A stretch of DNA of 64,000 nt from JAKZVK01 sp965248255 (GCA_965248255.1 CBDFIW010000004.1:1488001-1552000); one strand, 5' to 3'. Counted from the first letter of the stretch, positions 28,637-38,399 are shown. Notes: generated by a model not told the origin, from the sequence alone. Program-made: numbers and translations.

Positions 28637-31282
28637 ATGGGTTTTACGAAGCTTTCACCAGTACTTGCTGGCCTCGTTTTGCTGTCCCTTCTGTGGGTTA
28701 GTTGCGGCCGTGACAGCCGCGGCGTCGCAACCGCCCCGACACCGCTGCCCCCGGTGACCGCCCAGACCGTGCCGGAACCCCCCTCGGTGGAGCCTGCCTC
28801 GTCCCAGCGGGCGGAAACGGCTGGGGCCGTTCAACCGGAGCCCTTTTCACCCTCACAGATCACCCTTGACCGGCATGACGAGATCCCTGCACCCGATTTT
28901 GGGGATTTCGAAACCGTGGCGCGCGAGGCCCTCGAGGATGGCACGAGCACCGAGGGTGACGGAGAAGCGGCCTCCGAAGACGAACTAGCCCTGATCGATG
29001 AGTTGAACGACAGCGACATCCCCGACGATTTCGATCTGGAAGGCTCCGGTAAACAGCGCCTCAGCAAGACCCGCTCGACACTGCCCCTGGTCCTCAACTC
29101 CCAAGTGGCCAAGTTCATCAACTATTTCAAGAGCCCCCGGGGAAAGAAAACCTATGTCCGCACGATGGAGCGCTCGGGCGCCTACCGCGGCATGATCGAG
29201 CGTATTCTCGAGGAAGAGGGGGTCCCTCTCGAACTGTTCCATCTCGCGCAGGCTGAGTCCGGGTTTCGGCCCAAGGCGCGCTCCCGCGCGTACGCCACTG
29301 GTATGTGGCAGTTCGTGAAGTTCCGTGGCAAGCAATACGGCTTGCGACAGAATCGCTACATTGACGAGCGCTACGACCCTGAAAAAGCCACGCGAGCCGC
29401 CGCCCAGCACCTCCACGACCTTTATATCGAATTCGGCGACTGGTACCTCGCCATGGCCGCTTATAACGGCGGACCGAACCGCGTCAAGACGGCGGTAAAG
29501 CGCACCGGCTCGAAGGACTTCTGGACCCATAGCCGGCGGCGCTTCGTTCGTCGGGAAACTCGCAACTATGTCCCTATCATCCTCGCAATGACCTATGTGG
29601 GGAAGAATCTCGAAATGTATGGGATCGAGATCAAGGATCCGGCGCCTCCGCTCGAGTACGACACTGTCGAAACCGAAACCGAGATCCACTTCGACCTGAT
29701 CGCTGATATCACCGGCACCAGCGCACAGACGATCAAGCAACTGAACCCGGCGCTGCTGCGCTCGGCCACGCCCCCCTTCGACTACAGCCTGCGGCTCCCC
29801 AAGGGAACAGGTGAGACGTTTGTGAGTGAGCTGCGGCAGGTTCCGGCCGAGCAGCGCCTCGCCTGGAGGAGGCACGAGGTGCGGGAAGGGGATTCGCTCG
29901 TCCGCATTGCCCAACGGTATAAAGTCAAGCCATCGGAGATCACGGCCCACAACTGGCTCGATAACGGCGTACTCTCGTCGGGAATGCGTCTGACGATTCC
30001 TGCCCCTAAACGGCGGCTCCGCTACTACGGCGGCTCGTCGGGAGGAGCGGGCGGCTTTCTCGAACCGGGCACGGGGCGCTACCGCATCGTTCGCGGCGAC
30101 AACCTGGGTTCCATCTCGCGCCGTTTCAGCGTCTCGATCGCCGACTTGCGCAAGTGGAACGGGCTGACCGGCACCCGCATCATCGCCGGCCGTTACTTGA
30201 TCGTGCGGCGGGAAGGCGTTGGCCGGAAGGGGCGCCAAGTTCGTGCCTCGGCCCCGGCGGGATCAGGGACCTATCGCATCCGCAGGGGCGACACGCTCGG
30301 CATCATCGCGCGCCGCTTCGGTGTCACCGTGGCACAGCTCAAGGCCTGGAACGGGCTGAAGAGCAACCGTATCGGCGCCGGGGACACGCTGACAGTGGGA
30401 ACCCGCGAGGCGTTCCCTGCGCCGCGTGACGCGGCCGCGGCGAGTGCAGCGTCGCGTTCCGCAACAAGCCGGACTCCGTCGGCGGACGGATCGGGACAGT
30501 ACAGGATCCGCCGCGGAGACAACCTGGCGATCATCGCCCGGCGTTTCGGCGTCACTGTAGCGGACCTGAAGTCGTGGAATCGGCTTCGCAGCAGCCGCAT
30601 CCGCGCCGGGAAGTACTTGATCGTGCGGCCGCCTTCCGAAGTTCCCGCCGCGTTGAGCGGAGCTCTTGCGGCCGTGGCGTCGTCCAGCGCCAGTGCGCCT
30701 CGTAAGACGGCCGCGGGTGGTGAACGCTACAAGATCCGCCGCGGAGACAACCTGGCTCTGATCGCCCGCCGCTTCAACGTTGACGTGGCTGATTTGAAGC
30801 GTTGGAACGGCCTTCGCAGCAACCGCATCGCGGCCGGTGAATACCTAGTCGTCCATCCGGGCTCCGGCGGCGCCGCAAGCACTCTCATGGCTAAGGCATC
30901 GGCCAAAAAGTCTCCCCCGAAACGTCACTCCACTTCCCCGATTCCAGCCGACGGCCGCTATCGCATTCGCCGGGGCGACAATCTCGGTGCGATCGCCGAG
31001 CGGTTTGGCGTTTCCGTCACCGACCTCAGACACTGGAACGGCCTGCGCGGCAACCGCATCACCGCGGGCGACTACCTAAACGTGACTTCGCGGGCTTCTG
31101 GCTCCGCAGCCGTGGGCGACTCTGGAACACGCTACCGTATCCGCCAAGGCGACACGCTGGGAATAATCGCCAAGCGCTTCGGCGTCAGCGTCACTGATCT
31201 CAAGTCCTGGAACGGCCTGCGCAACAGCCGCATCCGCGCCGGCCGCTACCTGACCGTTGAGCCGGCTTCCGGCGGCAGTTAG
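28637..31282 (+). CDS. MltD-like membrane-bound lytic transglycosylase with seven LysM repeats
   Basis: An 881-residue lipoprotein-like murein hydrolase. The signal region ends WVSC (Cys about 23), a near-fit lipobox. A Pro/Glu-rich linker follows to about residue 150. The SLT domain (about 185-330) has the catalytic glutamate in AQAESGFRPKARS, plus ATGMWQF and YNGGPNRV of family 1D transglycosylases. After it come seven LysM modules of about 44 residues, from RRHEVREGDSL to TRYRIRQGDTL, separated by Ser/Ala-rich linkers. E. coli MltD has two LysM modules, so seven is a large expansion for peptidoglycan binding. ATG 28613 is an alternative start. Confidence 0.9.
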   Translation: MGFTKLSPVLAGLVLLSLLWVSCGRDSRGVATAPTPLPPVTAQTVPEPPSVEPASSQRAETAGAVQPEPFSPSQITLDRHDEIPAPDFGDFETVAREALEDGTSTEGDGEAASEDELALIDELNDSDIPDDFDLEGSGKQRLSKTRSTLPLVLNSQVAKFINYFKSPRGKKTYVRTMERSGAYRGMIERILEEEGVPLELFHLAQAESGFRPKARSRAYATGMWQFVKFRGKQYGLRQNRYIDERYDPEKATRAAAQHLHDLYIEFGDWYLAMAAYNGGPNRVKTAVKRTGSKDFWTHSRRRFVRRETRNYVPIILAMTYVGKNLEMYGIEIKDPAPPLEYDTVETETEIHFDLIADITGTSAQTIKQLNPALLRSATPPFDYSLRLPKGTGETFVSELRQVPAEQRLAWRRHEVREGDSLVRIAQRYKVKPSEITAHNWLDNGVLSSGMRLTIPAPKRRLRYYGGSSGGAGGFLEPGTGRYRIVRGDNLGSISRRFSVSIADLRKWNGLTGTRIIAGRYLIVRREGVGRKGRQVRASAPAGSGTYRIRRGDTLGIIARRFGVTVAQLKAWNGLKSNRIGAGDTLTVGTREAFPAPRDAAAASAASRSATSRTPSADGSGQYRIRRGDNLAIIARRFGVTVADLKSWNRLRSSRIRAGKYLIVRPPSEVPAALSGALAAVASSSASAPRKTAAGGERYKIRRGDNLALIARRFNVDVADLKRWNGLRSNRIAAGEYLVVHPGSGGAASTLMAKASAKKSPPKRHSTSPIPADGRYRIRRGDNLGAIAERFGVSVTDLRHWNGLRGNRITAGDYLNVTSRASGSAAVGDSGTRYRIRQGDTLGIIAKRFGVSVTDLKSWNGLRNSRIRAGRYLTVEPASGGS

Positions 31283-31468
31283 CCCGTAGCCGCATCTTCT
31301 CGCGCACCAGCCTTGCCAGGGTGATTCGCGTCCACAATCGAAACCCCATCGGATTTCAAAAAAAGTCCCTATAATATCTTGAAACCCCTGCCGGCTTCTC
31401 GGAAGAGAAGTGTGGGCGGCGCAGTCGTGTCCGCCATGCTTCCGGCCGGCGGTCGGTTTTCTGTAGCG

Positions 31469-32341
31469 ATGTCCGTCGTCGCACGCCAGCACATCCGGCG
31501 CATGAGGGGGGGCCAACGCCCACCTCATGCTGGCGGACGACGATCTCTATTACATCGTCAAGTTCCGTAACAACCCCCAGCACCCAAGGATTCTAGTCAA
31601 CGAGCTGGTGTCCTACGTTCTACTGGAGCAACTGCACCTGCCGGTGCCCCCGTGGGACGTTGTCGAAGTGCCGGGGGGATTGATTGAGGCAACGCCGGAA
31701 CTGACCATGAACGTCGGTGGGCGCGTTCGGCGCTGCGAGCCCGGGCTGCATTTTGGCTCGAGCTTTCCCGGTGGCCCAACGCGCCGTGCTGTCTATGATT
31801 ACTTGCCATTGTCGCTCCTGCGGCTCGTCTACAACGTGGATAGCTTCCTGGGCATGCTTGCCTTCGACAAGTGGGCCAGCACGCCAACGGGCGCCAGGCT
31901 ATCTTCTTTCGAGACCGTGCAAAGCGATGGATGCAAGGCGATGAAGAGCCCCGTCCGACCGGCCCCTCGCCCCGCTCGCTGGTCTACGTGGCCAATATGA
32001 TCGACCATGGTTTTGTGTTCAACGCCCAGAATTGGGAGTTCCCTGACTCTCCCGAGCGCGGACTCTACAGCCGGCGGGAGGTCTACGCCGCCGTCAAAGG
32101 GTACGAGGACTTTGAGCCCTGGCTGAGCCGCATCCGGGAGTGCTCGCCCGAGGTGCTGGACGGTGCCTCGAAGAGGGTGCCCCCCGAGTGGTACGACCAC
32201 GATTGGGATGCCCTTGAGTTGTTGCTCGAGAAGCTGTATAGCAGGCGAGGCCGTGTGCCGGAGTTGCTTCGCGAGGCGAAGAATGGTGCCCGCGACCCGT
32301 TCCCCGCTTGGTCGCTGAGGGCCTCCACGGCCTCGGGGTAA
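31469..32341 (+). pseudogene. HipA-like kinase-domain protein, frameshifted twice
   Basis: Three frames together give one protein of about 290 residues. Frame 1 reads VVARQHIRRMRGG. Frame 2 continues HLMLADDDLYYIVKFRNNPQ, then ILVNELVSYVLLEQL and MLAFDKW. Frame 3 continues GQHANGRQAIFFRDR, then MIDHGFVFNAQNWEFPD and VPPEWYDHDWDALE. All are recognisable parts of the HipA-like kinase family. The breaks lie in G runs at 31506-31512 and 31873-31875, so indels in homopolymers, real or from sequencing, explain them. The family normally sits next to DUF3037, as here. Function is unknown; the kinase fold suggests phosphorylation of a target. Confidence 0.75.
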
Positions 32342-32389
32342 GCCCTGGGATTATAGAGAAGAAAGGCCGATCTCTTGGCAAAGGACGAA

Positions 32390-33178
32390 ATGAGCCGCTA
32401 CAGCTTTCAACTCCTGCGCTATGTGCCGAACCTCGTCTCGGACGAGCACTTCAACATCGGCGTGTTTCTCTCGAACGACGAGGGTCAGGTCTTGGACGCC
32501 CGTTTCGCTTCCGATTTCCAGCGGCTTCGCTGCCACCCACAAGCAGACATGGCGTACCTCGAAGCCCTCCGTAACGAGTTCGCGGACCGGCACCTGCTCG
32601 GCGAAGGCTTTTCGCACTACGCGGACGACCTGCGGAAGAACCTCTCGACGACCTTGCAGGTCTCCGACCCAAAGACCTTCTGGGGACGCGACGCGGCTTA
32701 TGAGATTGAGCGGCTGTATCACGCCTACGTAGAGACCCCGCGGCCCGAACCTCCCGCCGAAGAGCAAGGCCCGGCGCCCGGCACGCGCGCTCATCTTTTG
32801 GGCCGCATGGAGGGGGCATTCCGTCGATACGGCCTTGTCGGGAATGGGCGCGGTCTCCATCGTAAGGCCCGCGTCACCTACGGTGCGCCCGGCTATCAGT
32901 TTACTTTCGACTACACCTATCCTCCGAACGGCGCCAACAAGTACGTCCACGGGCTGGCCCTGCTGCACGCCGAAGGTGATGCGCAGAAGCTACGTGGCGT
33001 CTATCAGGATCTGACCCGCCTGCAGGACACCGACGTCAAGCTGGCGGTCATTGTCGACGACGGCGTGGCCGCCCAGGTCGTCCAATACTTGAAAGGCGAA
33101 CATCAGGAGATCACCACCCACCCCGCAGCCGAGCTGGACACACTCGCTCAGCAGATCCGCGCCGACCTGGGCCTCTGA
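32390..33178 (+). CDS. DUF3037 protein, partner of the HipA-like kinase
   Basis: A 262-residue protein. The N-terminal half, with YSFQLLRYVPNLVSDEHFNIGVFL and the later RYVPNL-type motifs, matches DUF3037. The C-terminal half (about 140-262) is a mixed alpha/beta region with VTYGAPGYQFTFDYTY. ATG 32390 has AAGGA 7 nt upstream; a TTG at 32375 would extend it. It follows the HipA-like gene by 48 bp on the same strand. This two-gene pairing recurs in Acidobacteria and other soil bacteria, and a shared function is plausible but undescribed to my knowledge. Confidence 0.8.
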   Translation: MSRYSFQLLRYVPNLVSDEHFNIGVFLSNDEGQVLDARFASDFQRLRCHPQADMAYLEALRNEFADRHLLGEGFSHYADDLRKNLSTTLQVSDPKTFWGRDAAYEIERLYHAYVETPRPEPPAEEQGPAPGTRAHLLGRMEGAFRRYGLVGNGRGLHRKARVTYGAPGYQFTFDYTYPPNGANKYVHGLALLHAEGDAQKLRGVYQDLTRLQDTDVKLAVIVDDGVAAQVVQYLKGEHQEITTHPAAELDTLAQQIRADLGL

Positions 33179-33195
33179 GGCCGCATGTTTGCGAT

Positions 33196-33254
33196 GTAGG
33201 GGCGGGCCCCCGTGCCCGGCCGCCCAGGATGACGGATGCCCCCGATCAGATACG
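33196..33254. repeat. GTAGGGGCGGG-type dispersed repeat, copy A
   Basis: It starts GTAGGGGCGGGCCCCCGTG and ends near CAGATACG. A second copy with the same start and the same end is at 36644-36700. Confidence 0.6.
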
Positions 33255-33322
33255 GACCTTTGTCATGAAACGGCGTACTAAGCCTGAACCCTCCTGCTGC
33301 AAATCGGCTAGGCTGTGAGTCC

Positions 33323-35749
33323 ATGAGCCGTTTGAGTCGTCTCAAGGCCGCGACGGTGCTGGTGTTCATTAGCTTCGCTCCTGTCCTACCCGCGCAAAAC
33401 ATCACAACTCGTTCCAAGTCCGATCCCTCCGCTCTCGAATTCTTCGAAACGAAAGTCCAGCCCGTGTTTGCGAACCGCTGCTACCCTTGCCATGGTCCAG
33501 GCACCGGGGAAGGACAGGCCGGATTAAGGCTCGACTCCTTGTCTGCCATCCTCGGCGGTGGACGGTCCGGCCCAGCCATGGTCCCCGGTGAGCCGCGACG
33601 GAGCCTGCTTATCCTCGCTGTCAACCATGACACCTTCGTTCAGATGCCGCCCAAGACGAAGCTACCGAGACAAGAAATCCAAATCTTGACGGACTGGATC
33701 AGAATGGGAGCGCCGTGGCCGGACGCGCAACCACCGCCACGAGCAAAACGCCGGCGGAAACTGGATTCCGGCGCAGATTTCGGCGCAGACTTGACCGAGG
33801 AAGAGAAGTCGTTCTGGGCATTTCAGGCGGTGGTTGAACCCGAGGTCCCACAAGTTGGAGACCAGTCTTGGGCCCAGGCTCCCATCGACCACTTCGTCTT
33901 GGCACAACGGGAAGCGAAGGGACTGACACCGGCTCGGCCCGCCGACAAGAGAACCCTCATCCGCCGTGCGACCATCGACTTGCACGGGTTACCACCCACG
34001 CCGGAAGAAGTGGCGGCTTTTCTCGATGACGATTCCCTTGAGGCGTTCGCACGAGTCGTGGGCCGCCTGCTCACCTCACCGCGATACGGAGAGCGCTGGG
34101 GACGCTACTGGCTCGACGTGGTGCGTTACGCCGACAGCAACGGCATGGACGATAACCTCGTTTACGGCGATGCCTGGCGCTACCGCGACTACGTGATCCG
34201 GGCCTTCAACAGCAACAAGCCCTACGACCGCTTCATCCACGAGCAACTGGCGGGCGACCTGTTGGCGGAGCGGGGCGCCGCGCGCCGCGCCGAGGGCCTG
34301 GTCGCCACCGGTTTCCTCATGATCGGCCCGAAGATGCTCGCCGAGGACGATCCGGTCAAGCAGCAAATGGATATCGTCGACGAGCAACTTGACACCGCCT
34401 CGCGCGCCTTGATGGGGCTGACCCTTGGCTGTGCCCGCTGCCACGATCACAAGTTCGATCCCATCCCTACCGCCGACTACTACTCACTGGCGGCGATCTT
34501 CAAGAGCAGCCAGACCATGTTGTCGTACCGCGTCGATTCCAAATGGAACGCCACGGCGCTCGAGGGTCCCGAGCAGAACCGGCGGCTGACGGAGTTGGAA
34601 AAGCAAATCGACCTGCACGACGACATTCTCGTCAACGGTAACCGGGAGAAGATGTCGGCGGAGGAACGAGAGGGGTATGAAGAGAATCTGAAGGCCGCGA
34701 AGCAGGAATACGCCTCGATTCCCAAAGCCATGGCGGTGCAGGAAGGCGAGGTGGAGGACCTTCCGGTTTTCATCCGCGGGAACCACTTGACACCCGGTCA
34801 GCTTGTCCGGCGCCGCTTCCCCCGCATCCTTGCCGATGATCGGCAAACTCCGATTGGCGCCGACCGAAGCGGCCGTCTGGAGTTAGCCCATTGGTTGACC
34901 AGGCCGGACCATCCACTCACGGCACGCGTGATGGTCAACCGTATCTGGAAAGGTCATTTCGGCCAGGGCATTGTACGGTCGCCTGACAACTTCGGCCGCT
35001 TGGGTGAGCGGCCCGACAATCAGCCTCTACTCGATTGGCTGGCCGTTCGGTTGGTCGAGAGCGGCTGGTCGGTCAAAGAGATGCATCGGCGGATCATGCT
35101 ATCGAGCACCTATCAAATGAGTTCGACATTCAACGCTCGCGCCGCCGAGATCGACCCTGAGAATCGTTTGTTGTGGCGAGTCGGCCGCCGCCGTATGGAA
35201 GCGGAGGTTATTCGTGACTCGTTGCTTTATGTGAGCGGCCGTCTCGACTTCACGATGGGCGGAACCCTACTGAACGAACCGCCCTTCGTGAACCTCTCCG
35301 GGAAAGGGAAGTCACGCGACCCGGCGTTGTATGATTCTCCGCGGCGTAGCGTCTATCTCCCGGTTCTGCGGAGTGCCGTGTACGAAGTATTAGAAGCTTT
35401 CGACTTCGCCGATCCCTCGAGAATGAGTGGCCGGCGGTCGTCGACCACCGTTGCTCCCCAGGCCTTGTTCATGCTCAACAGCAAGCTGATGGAGGAATCT
35501 GCCGGCCAGTTGGCGGGAAGACTGCTCGACTCCCCGATTCAGACTGAGGGTGAGCGCATCAGGCAGGCCTACGAGCGAATCCTGTCCCGTCCTCCGACTC
35601 CCGAAGAAATACCGGAATGGATGCACTTCCTCGCTCGCTATGAGGCCGAACTCGAGGATCGTTTGGACACACGACAGCGCCGAGCATCCGCATGGCTGGC
35701 GCTGTGCCGAGTCTTGCTGTCATCGAATGAGTTTGTATACGTGAACTAG
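33323..35749 (+). CDS. PSD1/DUF1549-DUF1553 protein with N-terminal cytochrome c motif
   Basis: An 808-residue exported protein. The Sec signal peptide is cleaved near VLPAQ (about residue 24). A planctomycete-type cytochrome c domain (PSCyt1) follows, with heme-binding CYPCH at about 54-58 and PPK as the likely axial Met neighbourhood (VQMPPK). DUF1549 (about 185-390, with the second heme-like CARCHDHKFDPI) and DUF1553 (about 515-780, with HWLTRPDHPLTARVMVNRIWKGHFG) follow. The family is large in Planctomycetes and Bryobacterales, is usually paired with DUF1501, and is suspected in oxidation of complex carbon; the substrate is unknown. Its TAG stop is shared with the left end of the IS5 element. 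Confidence 0.9.
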   Translation: MSRLSRLKAATVLVFISFAPVLPAQNITTRSKSDPSALEFFETKVQPVFANRCYPCHGPGTGEGQAGLRLDSLSAILGGGRSGPAMVPGEPRRSLLILAVNHDTFVQMPPKTKLPRQEIQILTDWIRMGAPWPDAQPPPRAKRRRKLDSGADFGADLTEEEKSFWAFQAVVEPEVPQVGDQSWAQAPIDHFVLAQREAKGLTPARPADKRTLIRRATIDLHGLPPTPEEVAAFLDDDSLEAFARVVGRLLTSPRYGERWGRYWLDVVRYADSNGMDDNLVYGDAWRYRDYVIRAFNSNKPYDRFIHEQLAGDLLAERGAARRAEGLVATGFLMIGPKMLAEDDPVKQQMDIVDEQLDTASRALMGLTLGCARCHDHKFDPIPTADYYSLAAIFKSSQTMLSYRVDSKWNATALEGPEQNRRLTELEKQIDLHDDILVNGNREKMSAEEREGYEENLKAAKQEYASIPKAMAVQEGEVEDLPVFIRGNHLTPGQLVRRRFPRILADDRQTPIGADRSGRLELAHWLTRPDHPLTARVMVNRIWKGHFGQGIVRSPDNFGRLGERPDNQPLLDWLAVRLVESGWSVKEMHRRIMLSSTYQMSSTFNARAAEIDPENRLLWRVGRRRMEAEVIRDSLLYVSGRLDFTMGGTLLNEPPFVNLSGKGKSRDPALYDSPRRSVYLPVLRSAVYEVLEAFDFADPSRMSGRRSSTTVAPQALFMLNSKLMEESAGQLAGRLLDSPIQTEGERIRQAYERILSRPPTPEEIPEWMHFLARYEAELEDRLDTRQRRASAWLALCRVLLSSNEFVYVN

Positions 35750-36578
35750 GGCGTGTTAACACTAAGGCGCAAAAGCTGCTATACTCGGAGGTATGGAGAT
35801 CACCGAGCAGCAATACCGCCGCATCGAGCCGGTCCTGCCCCGCCAGCGCGGCAATGTGAGCCTGCCGAACCTCACGGTTTTGAACGCCATGTTGTATGTC
35901 GCCGAGCAGGGCTGCAAATGGCGCGGCTTGCCTAAACGCTTCGGTAACTGGCACACCATTTATACCCGCATGAACCGCTGGTCGAAGAACGGCGTGCTCG
36001 ACGCCGTCTTCGAGAAACTGCAGCGCGAGCAGCTGGTCCGCATCCGAATCGAAGCCGTGTCAATGGACTCGACCATCGTGAAGGTTCATCCCGACGGCAC
36101 GGGCGCGTTAAAAAAACGGTCCGCAAGCGATCGGCAAATCCCGCGGCGGATGGACCACCAAGATTCATATGGTTGCCGCAAATGCTCGAACGGCGATAAC
36201 CTTCGCTCTCTCGCCCGGCCAAGCGCACGACGCCCAGCAGGGCCGCGAACTTGCTCGGCGGTCTGGGGCCACTGCCCGAGCCGCTGCCGCTGCTGATGGA
36301 CGGCGCCTATGAGGACGATCAGACACGCCAACTGGCTTTGGATTTCGGATGGATTCCCGTCGTGCCGCCCCGGCGCACCCGCCTGGAGCCGTGGGAATAC
36401 GACCGAGCGCTCTATCGCCGCCGCAACGAGATCGAGAGACTCTTCCGACGGCTCAAGGGATTCCGCCGCATCTTCTCCCGCTTCGACAAGCTCGACGTCA
36501 TGTTCCTCGCCTTCCTCCACTTCGCCCTCATCGTCGAGGCTCTACGTTTCGATACCCTACGTTAGCGTTAACACGCCC
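35749..36578 (+). mobile_element. IS5-family (IS427-group) insertion sequence
   Basis: An 830-bp element. The terminal inverted repeats are GGGCGTGTTAACACTAA at 35749 and its partner TTAGCGTTAACACGCCC ending at 36578. The TA at 35747-35748 and at 36579-36580 is the target duplication. It lies exactly in the stop codon of the PSD1 gene: C-TA-G became C-TA-[IS starting with G]. The stop TAG is thereby kept, and the original TAG also remains at the right edge. Confidence 0.9.
35793..36565 (+). CDS. IS5-family transposase made by -1 frameshift
   Basis: Two frames encode one DDE transposase of about 257 residues. The first (ATG 35793) holds the N-terminal domain and the first Asp in SMDSTIVKVHPDG. 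At the run of seven A after GGGCGCGTT (near 36110-36116) a -1 slip leads to NGPQAIGKSRGGWTTKIHM, then LSPGQAHDAQQGREL, LLMDGAYEDD (second Asp) and NEIERLFRRLKGFRRI (Glu). Programmed frameshifting at such A runs is known for IS427-group elements. Both frames look intact, so the element may be active. Confidence 0.88.
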
Positions 36579-36643
36579 TAGTGGAATGCCGCGGAAATTC
36601 CTTAGGCGTAGGGGCGGGTCCCCCGACCCGGCTGCTCTGCTCT

Positions 36644-36700
36644 GTAGGGGCGGGCCCCCGTGCCCGCCCAGGATGGCGGCGGCTGCACCGCTCAGATACG
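36644..36700. repeat. GTAGGGGCGGG-type dispersed repeat, copy B (with a half copy at 36608)
   Basis: It has the same start and end as 33196-33254. A truncated unit, GTAGGGGCGGGTCCCCC, lies at 36608. Together they occupy the space between the IS5 element and the DUF1501 gene. Confidence 0.6.
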
Positions 36701-36773
36701 TCACCGTATTCCATCGCTGGGGCTACGGGCTCGGTTACGTCAACAACGAGGTACAATTCCAACGAAGACCGTC

Positions 36774-38195
36774 ATGAACCAACCGTTCTACCATCCTCGG
36801 CCGCCACTCCCCTCACGCCGTGAGATGCTTCGGCAAATGGGTGCCGGCTTCGGAAGCTTAGCCCTTAGCGCGCTGCTAGCCCAAGAGACCGCTGCCGCAG
36901 CCGTCGACCCCCTGCTGCCGCGGCCGCCGCACTTCACCCCCAAGGCCAAGCGGGTCATCATGCTGTTCATGTTCGGGGGGCCGTCTCATATCGACACGTT
37001 TGACCCTAAAGACATCCTGAAGCGTGACCACGGCAAGCCGCTTCCGTTCGACGCGCCCCGCGTCGTCTCCTTCCCGCAGCGCATGGGGAATCTGGTAGGC
37101 TCCCCTTTCGAGTTCAAGCAGCATGGTCAGAGCGGCGCCTGGGTGAGCGAGGGATTCCCGCACGTTGCCGGCCAGGTGGACGAGCTTTGCATCATCCGTT
37201 CGATGCACTGCACGAATCCTCGCCATGGGGGTGCCGTCCTCGAATGGCACACCGGCAGCGACACCTTCATTCGGCCGGCCATGGGCTCGTGGATCACGTA
37301 TGGCCTGGGTAGCGAGAACCAAAACCTGCCCGGCTACCTCACGATTTGCCAGGCGCTCTCTCAAGGCGGATCGAACAACTACAGCGCGGCATTCTTGCCC
37401 GCCGCCTATCAAGGAACCCCTCTGGGCCACGGAGAGATCAAATCAAAGGACGCCCGCATTCCGTTCATCGACAACCCGAACAACGAGGCCCGTCGCCAGA
37501 GGCTCGAACTCGAGATGCTCGACCGCATGGCGCGGCGGCAGCTTGAACAGACCGGCCCCGACAGCGAGTTGGAAGGCCGCATCGCCAGCTTCGAGCTTGC
37601 CTTCCGCATGCAGACCGAGGCGCCCGAGGTGCAGGATATCTCCGGCGAGTCGCAAGCGACGCGTCGCCTCTACGGGCTCGACGACCCCGCGACCGAGGAC
37701 TTCGGCCTGCAGTGTCTGCTTGCACGGCGCTTCTCCGAGCGCGGAGTTCGCTTCGTGCAGTGCAACAGCAATGGATGGGATCACCACCGCAAACTCGAAG
37801 AGAATATGGTCAAGATGTCCCGCGGCGTCGACAAGCCGATTGCCGGCCTCCTCCAGGACCTCAAAGGGCGAGGCCTGCTGGATGAAACGCTCGTAATCTG
37901 GGGCGGCGAGTTCGGACGTACACCCACGGTCGAGGGCGCAGACGGCCGCGACCATAACCCCCACGGCTTCACCATGTGGCTAGCCGGCGGCGGTATCAAA
38001 TCCGGCATCATCTACGGTAAGACGGACGAGTACGGCTACTACGCGGTAGAAAACAAGGTCCACTTCCACGATCTGCACGCTACGATCCTGCACCTATTGG
38101 GGCTGGATCACACCAAGGTTACCTACCGCTATGCCGGGCGGGACTTCCGCCTCACTGACATTCACGGCGAAGTGGTTCATTCGATCATCTCGTAG
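36774..38195 (+). CDS. DUF1501 protein (Tat-exported sulfatase-like)
   Basis: 473 residues. The twin-arginine-type start is PSRREMLRQMGAGFGSLALSALLA. The body has the alkaline-phosphatase-like layout of DUF1501: MLFMFGGPSHIDTFDPK near residue 62, HGGAVLEWHTGSDTF, VIWGGEFGRTPTVEGADGRDHNPHGF (around 375-400), and the C-terminal DLHATILHLLGLDH. The Asp and His residues in these motifs are the expected metal ligands. The gene is the usual partner of the PSD1 gene upstream; the IS5 element and repeats now separate the two by about 1 kb, which may cut co-transcription. Confidence 0.9.
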   Translation: MNQPFYHPRPPLPSRREMLRQMGAGFGSLALSALLAQETAAAAVDPLLPRPPHFTPKAKRVIMLFMFGGPSHIDTFDPKDILKRDHGKPLPFDAPRVVSFPQRMGNLVGSPFEFKQHGQSGAWVSEGFPHVAGQVDELCIIRSMHCTNPRHGGAVLEWHTGSDTFIRPAMGSWITYGLGSENQNLPGYLTICQALSQGGSNNYSAAFLPAAYQGTPLGHGEIKSKDARIPFIDNPNNEARRQRLELEMLDRMARRQLEQTGPDSELEGRIASFELAFRMQTEAPEVQDISGESQATRRLYGLDDPATEDFGLQCLLARRFSERGVRFVQCNSNGWDHHRKLEENMVKMSRGVDKPIAGLLQDLKGRGLLDETLVIWGGEFGRTPTVEGADGRDHNPHGFTMWLAGGGIKSGIIYGKTDEYGYYAVENKVHFHDLHATILHLLGLDHTKVTYRYAGRDFRLTDIHGEVVHSIIS

Positions 38196-38399
38196 GCAGG
38201 GTGATAGTGCGGTGGAACGCCAGTGACGGTTCAGCATCGTGCGGATAAGCAACCGATGGCGCCGAGCCACCTTCTTCGGGGACCGCGCACGCCGCGCCAA
38301 ACATGACACAAACGGCCATGTTGAAAGGCAATGATAATGTCCCCCTGAGCAGGCAATAGAAATGTCCCCTAATCTGAAGCTCCACGAGGAGGTGAAAGA

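Noticed and set aside
30055..31265. Tandem repeats that could suggest a repeat array
   Set aside because: They are the LysM modules of one protein, with about 44 conserved residues and variable linkers; there are no CRISPR-like identical repeats.
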